A stretch of 24,432 bases of DNA from IMG/VR virus record IMGVR_UViG_3300025671_000513, positions 1 to 24,432 of that record; one strand, given 5' to 3'. The position numbers and the translations under genes were made by a program. The notes beneath the pieces are model-generated. The model did not search any database and was not told the origin of the DNA. It saw nothing but the letters and a program-made list of their open reading frames with translations. This document shows positions 9,111 to 17,459 of this stretch, piece by piece. The stretch comes from a virus. Numbering within the stretch: the first letter of the stretch is position 1; the number at the start of each line of letters is the position of its first letter.

Positions 9111-9124
9111 TATATTTATTAGTA
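9111..9124 (+). promoter_or_regulatory. ATATTTATNRGT motif before protease start
   Basis: TATATTTATTAGTA abuts the ATG at 9125. It is an instance of the shared start-proximal motif and fills the 14-base gap between the tape measure and protease genes. Confidence 0.45.
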
Positions 9125-11023
9125 ATGAAAATATACGAATTACGAGTTGATGACGAGATATTAGAGGATACAACCCTTGATGGTTTGTATGACTATACTT
9201 CCGTTAGTGAGATTGCCTTGGTAGAAAATCCCGCAATAGAAACTGAATGGGTATATTTCTCAAGTGAAAAGTTTGAGAGTTGGAACGACTACCCAAGAGC
9301 CGCAAGTGATAATGCTTGTAGAGCCATTAAATGGGCTGATGAGAATGGTTGGGGTAGTTGTGGAACTAATGTTGGAAAACAAAGAGCACATCAGTTGTGT
9401 AATAGAGAAAAAATCAGTATAGAAACCATCGCTCGTATGGCTTCATTTGAAAGACATAGACGAAATAAGAATACCCCTTATGACGAAGGTTGTGGAGGTT
9501 TGATGTGGGACGCATGGGGAGGTGATGAAGGTATTAAATGGGCTCAAAGAAAGTTAAGGTTATTGGAAAGACAAAACTTAAGTGAAGACGCATTTGAAGC
9601 CGTTGTAGATATTGACGGATTACCCCTATACAGAACACAGGAAGAAGCGGAGAGTATCGCAGCATCTATGGGTTGTGAAGGTTCGCACCCCCACGAATAC
9701 GAAGGTGAGACATTATACATGCCTTGTAAGAGTATGGAGGACACAAAAAGGTTATGGGACGAAAGTGCTACTGAAGAGTTATGTGATAGTTGTTCTATGA
9801 CTGAAAATAAGGGGGTAGAATTGGACGAACTCTTGGAAGATGGGTATGTGATAAGTAATGTGGTAGAACTTGACGAGGAGGAGAGTTTAAAACTGATTGA
9901 GGATTACAGAAACAAGGTGAATGGTAAATACTCAAGGGAAGAGTTTTACAATATTGTCGCTGACCCTAACGCACCTTCAATACAAGATGGATTTGGAAAG
10001 AAAGTAAGATATATCTATGTTGTTGGTGAAAGTAGAGCACCCCTTATTTCTACTTCAAGACAATTCTGTAAGGATATGGTTGGAAAGAAACAACTTGTAT
10101 ATAGATTTGAAGATATACAGGACTTAAACGCACAATTAACCGCTGAAGATACAGATAGAAAGATTATACCCCGTCCAAAAGGGACTTCACCAAATATTTT
10201 TATTTATCACGGGGGAGCCAATTGCGGACACAAATGGGTTCAATTATGGTTTGACGAAGATATATCAAGAATACCAAAAAAACAAACAAGGGCTGTAAGT
10301 AAAGCAGAAGTGGAAACAAACGCACCAGGTCCAGCAGGTAGAGTTAATCAAAAGGTCGCATATTCCAAAGATGAAAAACCTGAAGATATGCCAGTCTTTT
10401 ATGAGTATGGATTACCCGTATATGAAGACCAAACGATGGCGGAATGGAAGAGTGAAATGATGGGTTGTAAGGGTGAAATAGATATGATAGATAAGGACGG
10501 AAAGACATACTATAGAACTTGTAAATACAAGGAGAATAAGGAGGAGTTTAAGGAACAATTTGAGTTCAAGAAGGACGAAGAAAAGAGAATGATTTATTCC
10601 CCCGCTATGTTGCCTGATAGATTGATTAGACGATTTGATGGACGAGATGAATATTGGGTATATTTTACAAAAGAGACAATAGAAAAAATCGCTCATAAGT
10701 TCTTAATGGAAAAGAGAGTAAATTATACCAACTTGGAACATACCGACAAAAAGTTTGACGATATATATATGGTTGAAAGTTGGATAATCGTAGATGAAAA
10801 AGATAAAGCGTATTCATTAGGATACACAAAAAAAGATGTTCCCATAGGTTCCTGGATGGTAGGATACAAAGTCAAGAACGAAGATGTATGGGAAAACCAA
10901 ATAAAAACAGGTAAAGTTAAAGGATTATCTGTTGAAGGAGAGTTTGAACTGATTACTCAATCATTTAGTAAAGATGAGTATATTTATAATAAAATCATAA
11001 ACATTCTTAAAAACACAAAGTGA
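9125..11023 (+). CDS. XkdF-type prohead protease (S78_2-like) with several inserted small domains
   Basis: A 632-residue composite protein. The N-terminus has V-S-E-I-A-L-V-E-N-P-A-I (about 27-38), the strand usual at the start of XkdF-like proteases. Residues about 60-145 hold a Cys/Trp-rich module (K-W-A-D-E-N-G-W-G-S-C-G-T; R-M-A-S-F-E-R-H-R; G-L-M-W-D-A-W-G-G-D). Two further modules share M-G-C-x-G and a later C (about 187-220 and 455-485). Another has R-Q-F-C-K-D-M-V-G-K and H-G-G-A-N-C-G-H-K-W. The catalytic core is near the C-terminus, with His539 in N-Y-T-N-L-E-H and Ser602 in K-G-L-S-V-E-G-E-F as the probable catalytic pair. Such proteases cleave scaffold and capsid N-termini during head maturation, which fits the scaffold and capsid genes directly downstream. 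It is much longer than simple XkdF proteases because of the insertions. The protease assignment is good; the insert functions are unknown. Confidence 0.75.
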   Translation: MKIYELRVDDEILEDTTLDGLYDYTSVSEIALVENPAIETEWVYFSSEKFESWNDYPRAASDNACRAIKWADENGWGSCGTNVGKQRAHQLCNREKISIETIARMASFERHRRNKNTPYDEGCGGLMWDAWGGDEGIKWAQRKLRLLERQNLSEDAFEAVVDIDGLPLYRTQEEAESIAASMGCEGSHPHEYEGETLYMPCKSMEDTKRLWDESATEELCDSCSMTENKGVELDELLEDGYVISNVVELDEEESLKLIEDYRNKVNGKYSREEFYNIVADPNAPSIQDGFGKKVRYIYVVGESRAPLISTSRQFCKDMVGKKQLVYRFEDIQDLNAQLTAEDTDRKIIPRPKGTSPNIFIYHGGANCGHKWVQLWFDEDISRIPKKQTRAVSKAEVETNAPGPAGRVNQKVAYSKDEKPEDMPVFYEYGLPVYEDQTMAEWKSEMMGCKGEIDMIDKDGKTYYRTCKYKENKEEFKEQFEFKKDEEKRMIYSPAMLPDRLIRRFDGRDEYWVYFTKETIEKIAHKFLMEKRVNYTNLEHTDKKFDDIYMVESWIIVDEKDKAYSLGYTKKDVPIGSWMVGYKVKNEDVWENQIKTGKVKGLSVEGEFELITQSFSKDEYIYNKIINILKNTK

Positions 11024-11649
11024 AAATGTTAAAACCAACAGAAGCAATCGGTAAAATTAAAGAACTATTAGGTCTTGAGTTTGCCGATACAAAACAAGAA
11101 AAGTTTTACACTTCATCACTTGCTGACGGGACACCAGTTACTAACAACACAGATAGTGAGAAGTTAGAGTTGGGTGATACTCTTTATGTTGTTTTAGATG
11201 ATGGAAACTTGGTTCCAGGTCCGGCCGGCGAACATACCCTACAATCAGGGGAGGTAATCGTTTTGGACGAGGAAAGTAAAGTAGTTGAAATTAGAGAAGA
11301 CAGAGAAGAAGTTGAAGAAGAAGCCCCCGATGAGGTTGAAGTTGTTGTGGAACAAAAAGAAATTGAAGAAGAAATGAGTGAAACTGAAGAAATGAGTGAA
11401 GACACTTCATTAGTTGAGTTGAAAAACGAGATTAGTGAAATGAAAGAAGCATTATCTAAAGTTTTGGATTTGTTCCAAGATTTCTCATCACAGACAGAGG
11501 AGGCGTTCTCCAAAGTTAATAACGATATTGATACTCTTAAAAAAGAACCAGAGGTTGAAAATATCAAAAATAAAGCAAAAAGCAATAAACAGGTTGTAGA
11601 GAACTTCGCAGATTACAGAGTTCAACAACTAAAAAAGTATTTTAATTAA
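11020..11649 (+). CDS. Head scaffolding-like acidic coiled-coil protein
   Basis: A 209-residue protein between the protease and the major capsid gene, the usual position of a scaffold. The first 90 residues include L-A-D-G-T-P-V and H-T-L-Q-S-G-E-V-I-V-L-D-E-E, a small beta domain seen in scaffold proteins of related phages. Residues about 85-130 are extremely acidic (E-E-V-E-E-E-A-P-D-E and similar). A helical coiled-coil segment follows (about 130-180), and the end is basic (V-Q-Q-L-K-K-Y-F-N), as expected for a capsid-binding tail. The start is ambiguous: GTG at 11020 overlaps the protease stop, while ATG at 11026 would give a protein two residues shorter and is equally plausible. A short GC-rich patch lies at 11219-11230. 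Confidence 0.65.
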   Translation: MKMLKPTEAIGKIKELLGLEFADTKQEKFYTSSLADGTPVTNNTDSEKLELGDTLYVVLDDGNLVPGPAGEHTLQSGEVIVLDEESKVVEIREDREEVEEEAPDEVEVVVEQKEIEEEMSETEEMSEDTSLVELKNEISEMKEALSKVLDLFQDFSSQTEEAFSKVNNDIDTLKKEPEVENIKNKAKSNKQVVENFADYRVQQLKKYFN

Positions 11650-11656
11650 TAATAAA

Positions 11657-12574
11657 ATGAAAAAGAAATTAGATTTTTCGTATGATTTAACAGGTCTCAA
11701 CAAGTGGTCTAACGAGCGTGGAGACGAAATGTTATTGAAGAGTGTATTGGGTGCTACTACCCCAAGATACGCTCGTATTTACCCAAATATGAAGGGAACA
11801 TCTATGAAGGTAGGTGTGATGGCAAACGACCCAGTTTGGCAAGATGGTTTGTCTTGTGGTTTAACTCCATCGGGAACAACTGATATTACACAGGTTGAGA
11901 TTGTCGGTTGTTATAAAACAGCAAGATTAAACAACTGCGGAAACGAGTTGAGAGAGTATTTCTTGGCTCAAGCATTAACAAACTCTTTGTTCCAAGAGAA
12001 TATCCCATTTGAGGAATTATTCATTCAGGACTTGTCTAACAGAAGTGCTGACTTTATGGAAACTGAATTGTGGAAGGGAACCTCTTGTGGATTTAGTGGT
12101 ATTACTGCTGAAATAAAAGCATCAGGTGTTTCAGGTGGAACATATACCTCTTTGACTGCTTCTAACGCAATCACACAATTAAACAACTTGGTATTGAATA
12201 TCCCAAGTTCTATCCAAAGAAGAGATGACTTGGCTATTTTCTTGTCTTTCGCTGACTACAGAGCGTTTGTCGCATCTTTGGCTGATAGTTCATCTATGAA
12301 CTTATTTACTTTGGGTGATGAGAGTGGTTTATCAACTGAAACTACTATCTTCTTACCAGGTTCTAACATCGCTGTTGTTCCAACACAGGGATTGGACGGA
12401 GCATCAACAATCGTTTTAGCCCCAACACAGAACATCTTGGTTGGTGTCGCTGCTGACGATGGTATGGAAGTTAGAGTTCAATACGACCCATTTGAAGATA
12501 ATGTTGCTTCATTAACTAAAGTTGGTTTCGGTGTTGGATTACACGAGCCAGACAAGTTCGTATATTTGGGATAA
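11657..12574 (+). CDS. Major capsid protein (HK97-fold candidate)
   Basis: A 305-residue protein directly downstream of the protease and scaffold-like genes. An N-terminal helical arm (M-K-K-K-L-D-F-S-Y-D-L) is followed by a strand-rich body. It contains E-L-W-K-G-T-S-C-G-F-S-G (about 136-147), a long helix ending N-I-P-S-S-I-Q-R-R-D-D-L-A-I-F-L-S, and a late segment Q-N-I-L-V-G-V-A-A-D-D-G-M-E-V-R that resembles the closing strands of the HK97 A-domain. The coding style differs from the neighbours, with many TCT serine and GCT alanine codons, as in a highly expressed gene. The upstream region is A-rich without Shine-Dalgarno. Identity rests on position, size and general pattern. Confidence 0.75.
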   Translation: MKKKLDFSYDLTGLNKWSNERGDEMLLKSVLGATTPRYARIYPNMKGTSMKVGVMANDPVWQDGLSCGLTPSGTTDITQVEIVGCYKTARLNNCGNELREYFLAQALTNSLFQENIPFEELFIQDLSNRSADFMETELWKGTSCGFSGITAEIKASGVSGGTYTSLTASNAITQLNNLVLNIPSSIQRRDDLAIFLSFADYRAFVASLADSSSMNLFTLGDESGLSTETTIFLPGSNIAVVPTQGLDGASTIVLAPTQNILVGVAADDGMEVRVQYDPFEDNVASLTKVGFGVGLHEPDKFVYLG

Positions 12575-12608
12575 TATACATAAATTAAACTAATAAAACA
12601 ATAAACAA

Positions 12609-13154
12609 ATGAGTTGTTATATAGACGCAGGACTAACTTTAGGTTGCCGCGATGCTTCAATTGGAGGTATTAAGTCGGTTTATATCTTGGGTGGTTCAGG
12701 AAACACAATCAGTAGTATCACTACTGATGCTGACGACCAGATTACCGCAATTAGTGGAACTGGTGTTATGTATAAGTTTGAACTCGTTAAAGGGTCTTCT
12801 TCTTTTGAAGAGACAATCGCTGTAAATGCTACTTCAAATAGTATCGTTTATCAGCCGACTTTGACTTTGAACTTGGCAAAATATGATAATGTCTTGAGAA
12901 AGGCATGGTTTGAATTAACGAAGCAACCAGAGTTTTTCTGTGTTGTTGAAGATAATAATGGAAGATACTGGTTCCCTGGTGAGGTTAATGGTTTGACTAT
13001 TACTGATGGTTCAGTATTCACGGGTGCTGCCTTTACAGATGCGAATGGTTCAACTATGACCGCATCTTCAGGAGAGCCCGCTGCTACAAGAGAGATAGAA
13101 GTATCTACGACTATTGACGATGTCTTTAGTGGTATTACTTTTGACGCGGTTTAA
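12609..13154 (+). CDS. Virion structural protein, possible major tail tube protein
   Basis: A 181-residue beta-rich protein that begins M-S-C-Y-I-D-A-G. Its C-terminal half has the pattern F-C-V-V-E-D-N-N-G-R-Y-W-F-P-G-E, then F-T-G-A-A-F-T-D-A-N-G and a late E, a layout I associate with an abundant virion protein encoded next to the capsid gene in Bacteroidota phages. It shares the TCT/GCT-rich coding style of the capsid gene, which suggests high expression and fits a tail tube subunit. It is the last gene before a terminator-like hairpin. A capsid decoration or head-completion role is the main alternative; no enzymatic motif is present. Confidence 0.45.
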   Translation: MSCYIDAGLTLGCRDASIGGIKSVYILGGSGNTISSITTDADDQITAISGTGVMYKFELVKGSSSFEETIAVNATSNSIVYQPTLTLNLAKYDNVLRKAWFELTKQPEFFCVVEDNNGRYWFPGEVNGLTITDGSVFTGAAFTDANGSTMTASSGEPAATREIEVSTTIDDVFSGITFDAV

Positions 13155-13161
13155 TTAAACT

Positions 13162-13204
13162 AAAGAGGTGTGAGTGAGGGGTAGTTCCCTCCTCACCCCT
13201 TTTA
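13162..13204 (+). terminator. Probable rho-independent terminator after the capsid genes
   Basis: An imperfect hairpin closes with GAGGG (13176-13180) and CCCTC (13187-13191) around a 6-base loop. Further pairs extend below it with single-base bulges (TGAG against CTCA, GG against CC) down to AAA/TTT, followed by TTTTATT. It lies 8 bases after the stop of the preceding gene. Readthrough is likely to be partial, because the fibre genes downstream show no clear promoter of their own. Confidence 0.6.
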
Positions 13205-13225
13205 TTAAAAATATACCCCCTTAAA

Positions 13226-13489
13226 ATGATTAGATGGAATGGTAAAAGATATATACCCGCAGGGGTAAAACCAGTTATGGGAGCACGAAGAGGGGCTCCT
13301 GTTCCTGGAAACAAAAAAGCAAGATGGGTTGCTGGTTGGGTTGGAGCGCCTGGTGTTCCACCGGCACCACCTGTTCCCCCACCTTGTGATTTTGACTATG
13401 TATTAGTTGAAACATACCATATCCTCGCACAGAACGGAAATGAATTAACTACTCAAGGTGGGGATAATATTGATTTTTACCCTCTATAA
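13226..13489 (+). CDS. Small proline-rich hypothetical virion protein
   Basis: An 87-residue basic protein that begins M-I-R-W-N-G-K-R-Y-I-P-A-G. It has a G/A/R-rich segment, then a proline linker (A-P-G-V-P-P-A-P-P-V-P-P-P) and a short C-terminal tail (Y-H-I-L-A-Q-N-G-N-E-L-T-T-Q). The tail resembles the end of the 330-residue protein encoded at 18446-19438 (R-I-L-T-E-N-N-E-L-L-T-Q-E). No known domain is recognised. As the first gene of the adhesion region it may be a small tail or fibre-associated component; this is inference from position. Confidence 0.5.
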   Translation: MIRWNGKRYIPAGVKPVMGARRGAPVPGNKKARWVAGWVGAPGVPPAPPVPPPCDFDYVLVETYHILAQNGNELTTQGGDNIDFYPL

Positions 13490-13510
13490 ATGATTTTTTA
13501 AAAAGAAGAA

Positions 13511-13813
13511 ATGGCTTTAAACATACAAGGAAATATTGAATTAAGTAGTGGAGTGGTTCTTAACTCCGCTTATTGTAGAATTGACCCATCATTAGATACT
13601 TCAGGAAAAAGAGTATTTACCCAAGTTGGATATTGGGTAAGTGAAAACGACTATATGGAAGGTAAATGGCCTTTGGAATATAGTGTTCCACTAAAGTATA
13701 GATACGATTATGATAGAACAACTGATGGTAGTGATATTCTAATGTTCTCAAATGAAAAGATAAAAGAAGAGTTGGAAACAAAAGGTTTTTCAGTTCAAAT
13801 AATAGAATTATAA
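13511..13813 (+). CDS. Small hypothetical virion protein
   Basis: A 100-residue protein with a beta-strand start (A-L-N-I-Q-G-N-I-E-L-S-S-G-V-V-L), a central Y/D-rich segment (Y-R-Y-D-Y-D-R-T-T-D-G-S-D) and a helical end (N-E-K-I-K-E-E-L-E-T-K-G-F). There is no signal peptide or cysteine cluster; one Cys is present at 22. It lies 21 bases after the preceding gene and 9 bases before the first fibre gene, so it is probably co-expressed with the fibres. It may be an adaptor or fibre assembly factor, but the function is not visible in the sequence. Confidence 0.5.
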   Translation: MALNIQGNIELSSGVVLNSAYCRIDPSLDTSGKRVFTQVGYWVSENDYMEGKWPLEYSVPLKYRYDYDRTTDGSDILMFSNEKIKEELETKGFSVQIIEL

Positions 13814-13822
13814 TAAAAAATT

Positions 13823-14824
13823 ATGGCTAATACCACAATACCAAATCTCCCCGAACAAACAGGTAAAACAGATGACGATTTACTTGTAATAGTTAATAGT
13901 GGTGAAACGACTACGAGTAAGATTAAAGTATCAACACTTTTGGAAGGTATTGGTGGTTCATCTTTTTTTACTGCTACAACTGAAAATACATCTAATGTAT
14001 TACAGACAGATAGGGGACATAATATATTCTTTAATGACCCCTCAAATAATCCACTTATAAATGATAATTTCTTTTTGGGTGGTTCAGGAAATACCATAGA
14101 TGCTGAAACCTATTTAAACAATAATTTCAATAGAAATATTTTTATAGGTGGTAAAGACAACCTTGTTGGAACTAATGCTAATGGAGCGAGAACTGACGAT
14201 GCCTCGTTTATTGGTGGTGAAAGTCATTTTATAGATAGAGCAGGTAGTAGGAGTTCATTTGTTGGTGGTTTTAATAATCAAATTAACTATGGTGGTAATA
14301 ACTTTTTGGGTGGAGGAGAAAATAATAATATGGCTCAACAAGACGCCGCAATTTTAGGTGGAAATAGTAATTTTGTTGGTTCATCTCGTTCTGTAGTTCT
14401 TGGTGGTTTTTCCAATTATATAAGAACAACCTCTGGTTCTATTAGTGGTTATGATAATTATATCAATTCTTATAATAGAAATGGTAATAGTATTGTTGGT
14501 GGAACTACAAATTATATGGCAAATACTAATGAATGTTTCATCGGTGGTGGTATAAATAATGATATTGTTAGCACTCCAACAATCCCGATGTATTCGGCTA
14601 TTATCGGTGGAGATACTAACTACATATCAGGACATACAAATAGTGTAATTGTCGGTGGTAGTGGTTTCACTTCAAATCACGACAACGAGGTTATTGTTCC
14701 AACTATGACGATAGGAAATTATAGTATATTAAACTTTTCAGGAGACACCGCAGCGGGAGTAGGAGGAGTTCCGTTAGGAGGTGTATATCAAAATAACGGA
14801 GAATTAAGAGTAAGATTAACATAA
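13823..14824 (+). CDS. Tail fibre / receptor-binding protein with GGxxN repeats (copy 1)
   Basis: A 333-residue protein. Residues 1-45 are a short conserved head (I-P-N-L-P-E-Q-T-G-K-T-D-D-D-L-L-V-I-V) shared with the next gene and with the 143-residue protein at 19438, probably the virion-attachment end. Residues about 85-295 contain around twelve repeats of the form [FVI]-[ILV]-G-G-x-x-N-x-I spaced 14-25 residues apart. This pattern suggests a regular beta-roll or beta-solenoid like the head of YadA-type trimeric adhesins. The C-terminus (V-P-L-G-G-V-Y-Q-N-N-G-E-L-R-V-R) is a common fibre ending. It is a tandem paralogue of the following gene, with a 35-base identical block (14483-14517 and 15500-15534). 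It probably binds the host surface as a trimer; the structure is inferred. Confidence 0.7.
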   Translation: MANTTIPNLPEQTGKTDDDLLVIVNSGETTTSKIKVSTLLEGIGGSSFFTATTENTSNVLQTDRGHNIFFNDPSNNPLINDNFFLGGSGNTIDAETYLNNNFNRNIFIGGKDNLVGTNANGARTDDASFIGGESHFIDRAGSRSSFVGGFNNQINYGGNNFLGGGENNNMAQQDAAILGGNSNFVGSSRSVVLGGFSNYIRTTSGSISGYDNYINSYNRNGNSIVGGTTNYMANTNECFIGGGINNDIVSTPTIPMYSAIIGGDTNYISGHTNSVIVGGSGFTSNHDNEVIVPTMTIGNYSILNFSGDTAAGVGGVPLGGVYQNNGELRVRLT

Positions 14825-14839
14825 ATAACAATATAAAAA

Positions 14840-15838
14840 ATGAATAAAACAATCCCTCAACTCCCCGAACAAACAGGTAAGACAGATAATGACTTGCTCG
14901 TTATAGTTGATAGTGGGGAGACAACAACGAGTAAAATAAAAGTATCAACACTATTAAGTGGTGCCGGTGGTGGTTCATCATTCTTTTCAGCATCAACTGA
15001 AAATACATCTAATATAATACAGATAGATAAGGGACACGAAATCCTTTATGGTGATGTATCAAATGAAACGACAATTAACGACAACTTTTTTGCTGGTGGT
15101 TCAGGTAATACGATAAATACAGGAACATTTACTAATCAATCTTTAAATAGAAATGTCTTTATTGGTGGTTATTTAAATGAGTTTTCGGCGGCACAAAATA
15201 ACACGGGTAGTAATAACTCCGCTATGATAGGTGGAACCAGTAATAGATTAGGAAGATTGAGTGATAATACCGCATTTATTGGTGGTGATAATAATACTAA
15301 TAATTATGGTCGTAGAAACTTTTTTGGTGGAGGAAATAATAACTTAAACGAACAAAATAATACCGCAATTTTAGGTGGAAATAGTAATAGTATAACAAAA
15401 AGTGATAGTGTTATTGCTGGTGGATTTAGTAATAATTTAAGAACGGCTTATGGTTTTATTAGTGGTAATGATAATTGGATTAACGCTTATAACCAAGTTG
15501 GTAATAGTATTGTTGGTGGAACTACAAATTATATTACTAATGCTAATAACGCATTTATTGGTGGTGGTATAAATAATGATATTCTTAATTCATCAATAGT
15601 AGATAATTCAGCAATAATTGGAGGTGATACAAATATTATAAATACACATGCGAGAAGTGTTATACTTGGTGGTAGTGGTTTTACCTCAAATCACGATGAC
15701 GAAGTAATTGTTCCAACCTTAACTATTGGTAATTACGCTTCATTAAATTATAGTGGAGATACAGCAGCAGCCGCAGGTGGAGTTCCATTAGGAGGTATGT
15801 ATCACGACAACGGAGCATTAAAAGTAAGAACAACATAA
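14840..15838 (+). CDS. Tail fibre / receptor-binding protein with GGxxN repeats (copy 2)
   Basis: A 332-residue paralogue of the preceding gene, collinear over the full length: same head (I-P-Q-L-P-E-Q-T-G-K-T-D-N-D-L-L), the same series of I-G-G-x-x-N repeats and the same ending (V-P-L-G-G-M-Y-H-D-N-G-A-L-K-V-R). Differences concentrate in the loops between repeats (for example F-S-A-A-Q-N-N-T-G-S-N-N against V-G-T-N-A-N-G-A-R-T-D-D), while the turn motifs are kept. This is what one expects of receptor-binding surfaces that vary on a fixed scaffold. Two fibres could give hetero-oligomers or two receptor ranges. Start at 14840 follows an A-rich leader (AATATAAAAA) with no Shine-Dalgarno. Confidence 0.7.
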   Translation: MNKTIPQLPEQTGKTDNDLLVIVDSGETTTSKIKVSTLLSGAGGGSSFFSASTENTSNIIQIDKGHEILYGDVSNETTINDNFFAGGSGNTINTGTFTNQSLNRNVFIGGYLNEFSAAQNNTGSNNSAMIGGTSNRLGRLSDNTAFIGGDNNTNNYGRRNFFGGGNNNLNEQNNTAILGGNSNSITKSDSVIAGGFSNNLRTAYGFISGNDNWINAYNQVGNSIVGGTTNYITNANNAFIGGGINNDILNSSIVDNSAIIGGDTNIINTHARSVILGGSGFTSNHDDEVIVPTLTIGNYASLNYSGDTAAAAGGVPLGGMYHDNGALKVRTT

Positions 15839-15847
15839 TAATATAAT

Positions 15848-17239
15848 ATGTCTCAAATAACAATCACAAGTTCAAACTTTAATGGTTATACAGGTGATAT
15901 AACCTTTTACCCCTTTTCAGGTGGTAGTATAAGTTATGGTTCTCAAACTATACCTTATACTATTGAAACTGAAAACTTTAATGGGGAATATACGATAGAT
16001 TTAACTTATGAAGGAGTGCCTGTTTCTTGTGGTCTTCAGGTTGGGTCTTCTCCTTGTGTTTATATAACGGCCGATGGAGAAAGTATTTCTTATTCAGGAC
16101 TTTATGAATATGTGGGACAAGGTTATTTACAATATAGTAGTAAAGTTCCTGATGAATACGATATTATATGTAGTGATACAGACCCAAAATCAAAGGCATT
16201 ATATATATTAAAAACAAGTAATGGAATACAAACAACTACTCATTTTATGGGTAATGTATATGAGAGTTTTTTAAGGACAGAACAAGTTTCTATAGTTAAG
16301 TTTATCAACTATAATGTCGCTGGTAATCCTTGCGGACAATCTATAAGTTGGCCGGCCACTTATGCCGCATATCCAACATATAGTAGTCAAGGTTTCCCAA
16401 AAGAAGGTAATTATTCATCAGGTATTTCAGGACAAGGAACTTATCTATTGGAGAATAACCCAAGTTGCCAGTTAGTTCCTGATGTTGATGCGAACGCATA
16501 TCTTGAAGATGTAATCGCGGCAGGTGGAACAACAAACGAAACCATCAATAATGCGGTTAATACATTATTTGAAGAATTAAAGACAGCAGGACTTTATAGT
16601 AAGATGATTGCTATGTATCCATTTGTTGGTTCAACAGCGTCATCACACTCAATCAATGCGACATTAAATAAGACATTTGATATTACTTGGTTTGGTGGAA
16701 TGACGCATGGTATATCTGGTTCAACAAGTGATGGTATAAATGGTTATGGAAACCCTGTTATATCAGGAAATGATTATTTGAATGTAGAGCAATCCGCTTT
16801 TGGTATTTATGTTGTTAGTCCTGATACTGATGCTGCTGGTGTGCATGGAGGATATTTTGGAGCAGGAAAAACAAGATTTCAAATTGGAACAAATTATTCT
16901 AATACTTGGGGTTGGGCTCACGGAGGAGGAAGTTTTCAACAAACACCAAATGGTGGTTTAAATGATGGTTCATTTATGATGGTTAGAACAGGTATTACTG
17001 AAAGTCAGTTATATAGAAATACGACAAATATTGATACATATACATCAGGTGTTGGAATATCTAGCGAATTGCCAATATTATTATTTACTATGACTTCAGG
17101 AACCAGCCCTGGCGCTTTTTATACAAATGATACATTAGGTTTCGCATTCTTTGCTGATAATCTATTATATAGTGAAGTATCAACATTAGACGGGATAATA
17201 AACACATTCCAAACATCATTAGGAAGAAATACATATTAA
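15848..17239 (+). CDS. Tail fibre protein with lectin-like C-terminal domain
   Basis: A 463-residue protein. The first 110 residues are beta-rich (S-S-N-F-N-G-Y-T-G-D-I-T-F-Y-P-F-S-G-G-S), followed by a middle region with N-I-E-type motifs and conserved Cys-containing loops. A helix (T-I-N-N-A-V-N-T-L-F-E-E-L-K) leads into M-Y-P-F-V-G-S-T-A-S-S-H (about 258-269). The rest looks like a concanavalin/LamG-type beta-sandwich (G-N-D-Y-L-N-V-E-Q, then F-G-I-Y-V-V-S-P, and a final F-F-A-D-N-L-L). Proteins with the Y-P-F-V-G-G-T-A-x-x-H entry motif are frequent in Bacteroidota phage tails and probably bind glycans. It sits directly after the two repeat fibres and 1 base before a small gene. Glycan binding is inferred. 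Confidence 0.6.
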   Translation: MSQITITSSNFNGYTGDITFYPFSGGSISYGSQTIPYTIETENFNGEYTIDLTYEGVPVSCGLQVGSSPCVYITADGESISYSGLYEYVGQGYLQYSSKVPDEYDIICSDTDPKSKALYILKTSNGIQTTTHFMGNVYESFLRTEQVSIVKFINYNVAGNPCGQSISWPATYAAYPTYSSQGFPKEGNYSSGISGQGTYLLENNPSCQLVPDVDANAYLEDVIAAGGTTNETINNAVNTLFEELKTAGLYSKMIAMYPFVGSTASSHSINATLNKTFDITWFGGMTHGISGSTSDGINGYGNPVISGNDYLNVEQSAFGIYVVSPDTDAAGVHGGYFGAGKTRFQIGTNYSNTWGWAHGGGSFQQTPNGGLNDGSFMMVRTGITESQLYRNTTNIDTYTSGVGISSELPILLFTMTSGTSPGAFYTNDTLGFAFFADNLLYSEVSTLDGIINTFQTSLGRNTY

Positions 17240-17240
17240 G

Positions 17241-17459
17241 ATGGAAGTAAGATTATTAACATTAATTGAGAAAGAAGCGATTGAAGGTAAGTTATATGCT
17301 CCTTCATCATACTTCAACCCCATACAAGATTGTAATGACGAATGGATTATATCACAACAGGAGTGCGATAATTGTGTTAATCCTGATTATCTATGGGTTA
17401 AAGATTTACCCATAATTGAATATTGTAAAAAACCAGTTCCCCCAATAAATGAATTATAA
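17241..17459 (+). CDS. Small cysteine-containing hypothetical protein
   Basis: A 72-residue protein with Cys at C-N-D-E-W, then E-C-D-N-C-V-N-P-D-Y and Y-C-K-K-P. The N-terminal R-L-L-T-L-I-E-K-E-A-I-E-G-K-L-Y is followed by a probable short strand and a Pro-rich end. Starting 1 base after the fibre stop, it is probably co-translated with it and overlaps the next small gene by 11 bases. It may be a fibre chaperone or cap; no known family is recognised. Confidence 0.55.
   Translation: MEVRLLTLIEKEAIEGKLYAPSSYFNPIQDCNDEWIISQQECDNCVNPDYLWVKDLPIIEYCKKPVPPINEL

Noticed and set aside
11184-11585. Minus-strand ORF of 133 residues inside the scaffold-like gene
   Set aside because: Composition is Ser-rich, mirroring the Glu codons of the real gene (GAA/GAG read backwards); it is a shadow.
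14060-15700. CRISPR-like regular repeats in the fibre genes
   Set aside because: The repeats are short, degenerate and in-frame coding for GGxxN turns, with no constant-length spacers.
13823-15838. Diversity-generating retroelement variable region in the fibres
   Set aside because: No reverse transcriptase or template repeat is in the window; the differences between copies are spread over all bases and not confined to adenine positions.
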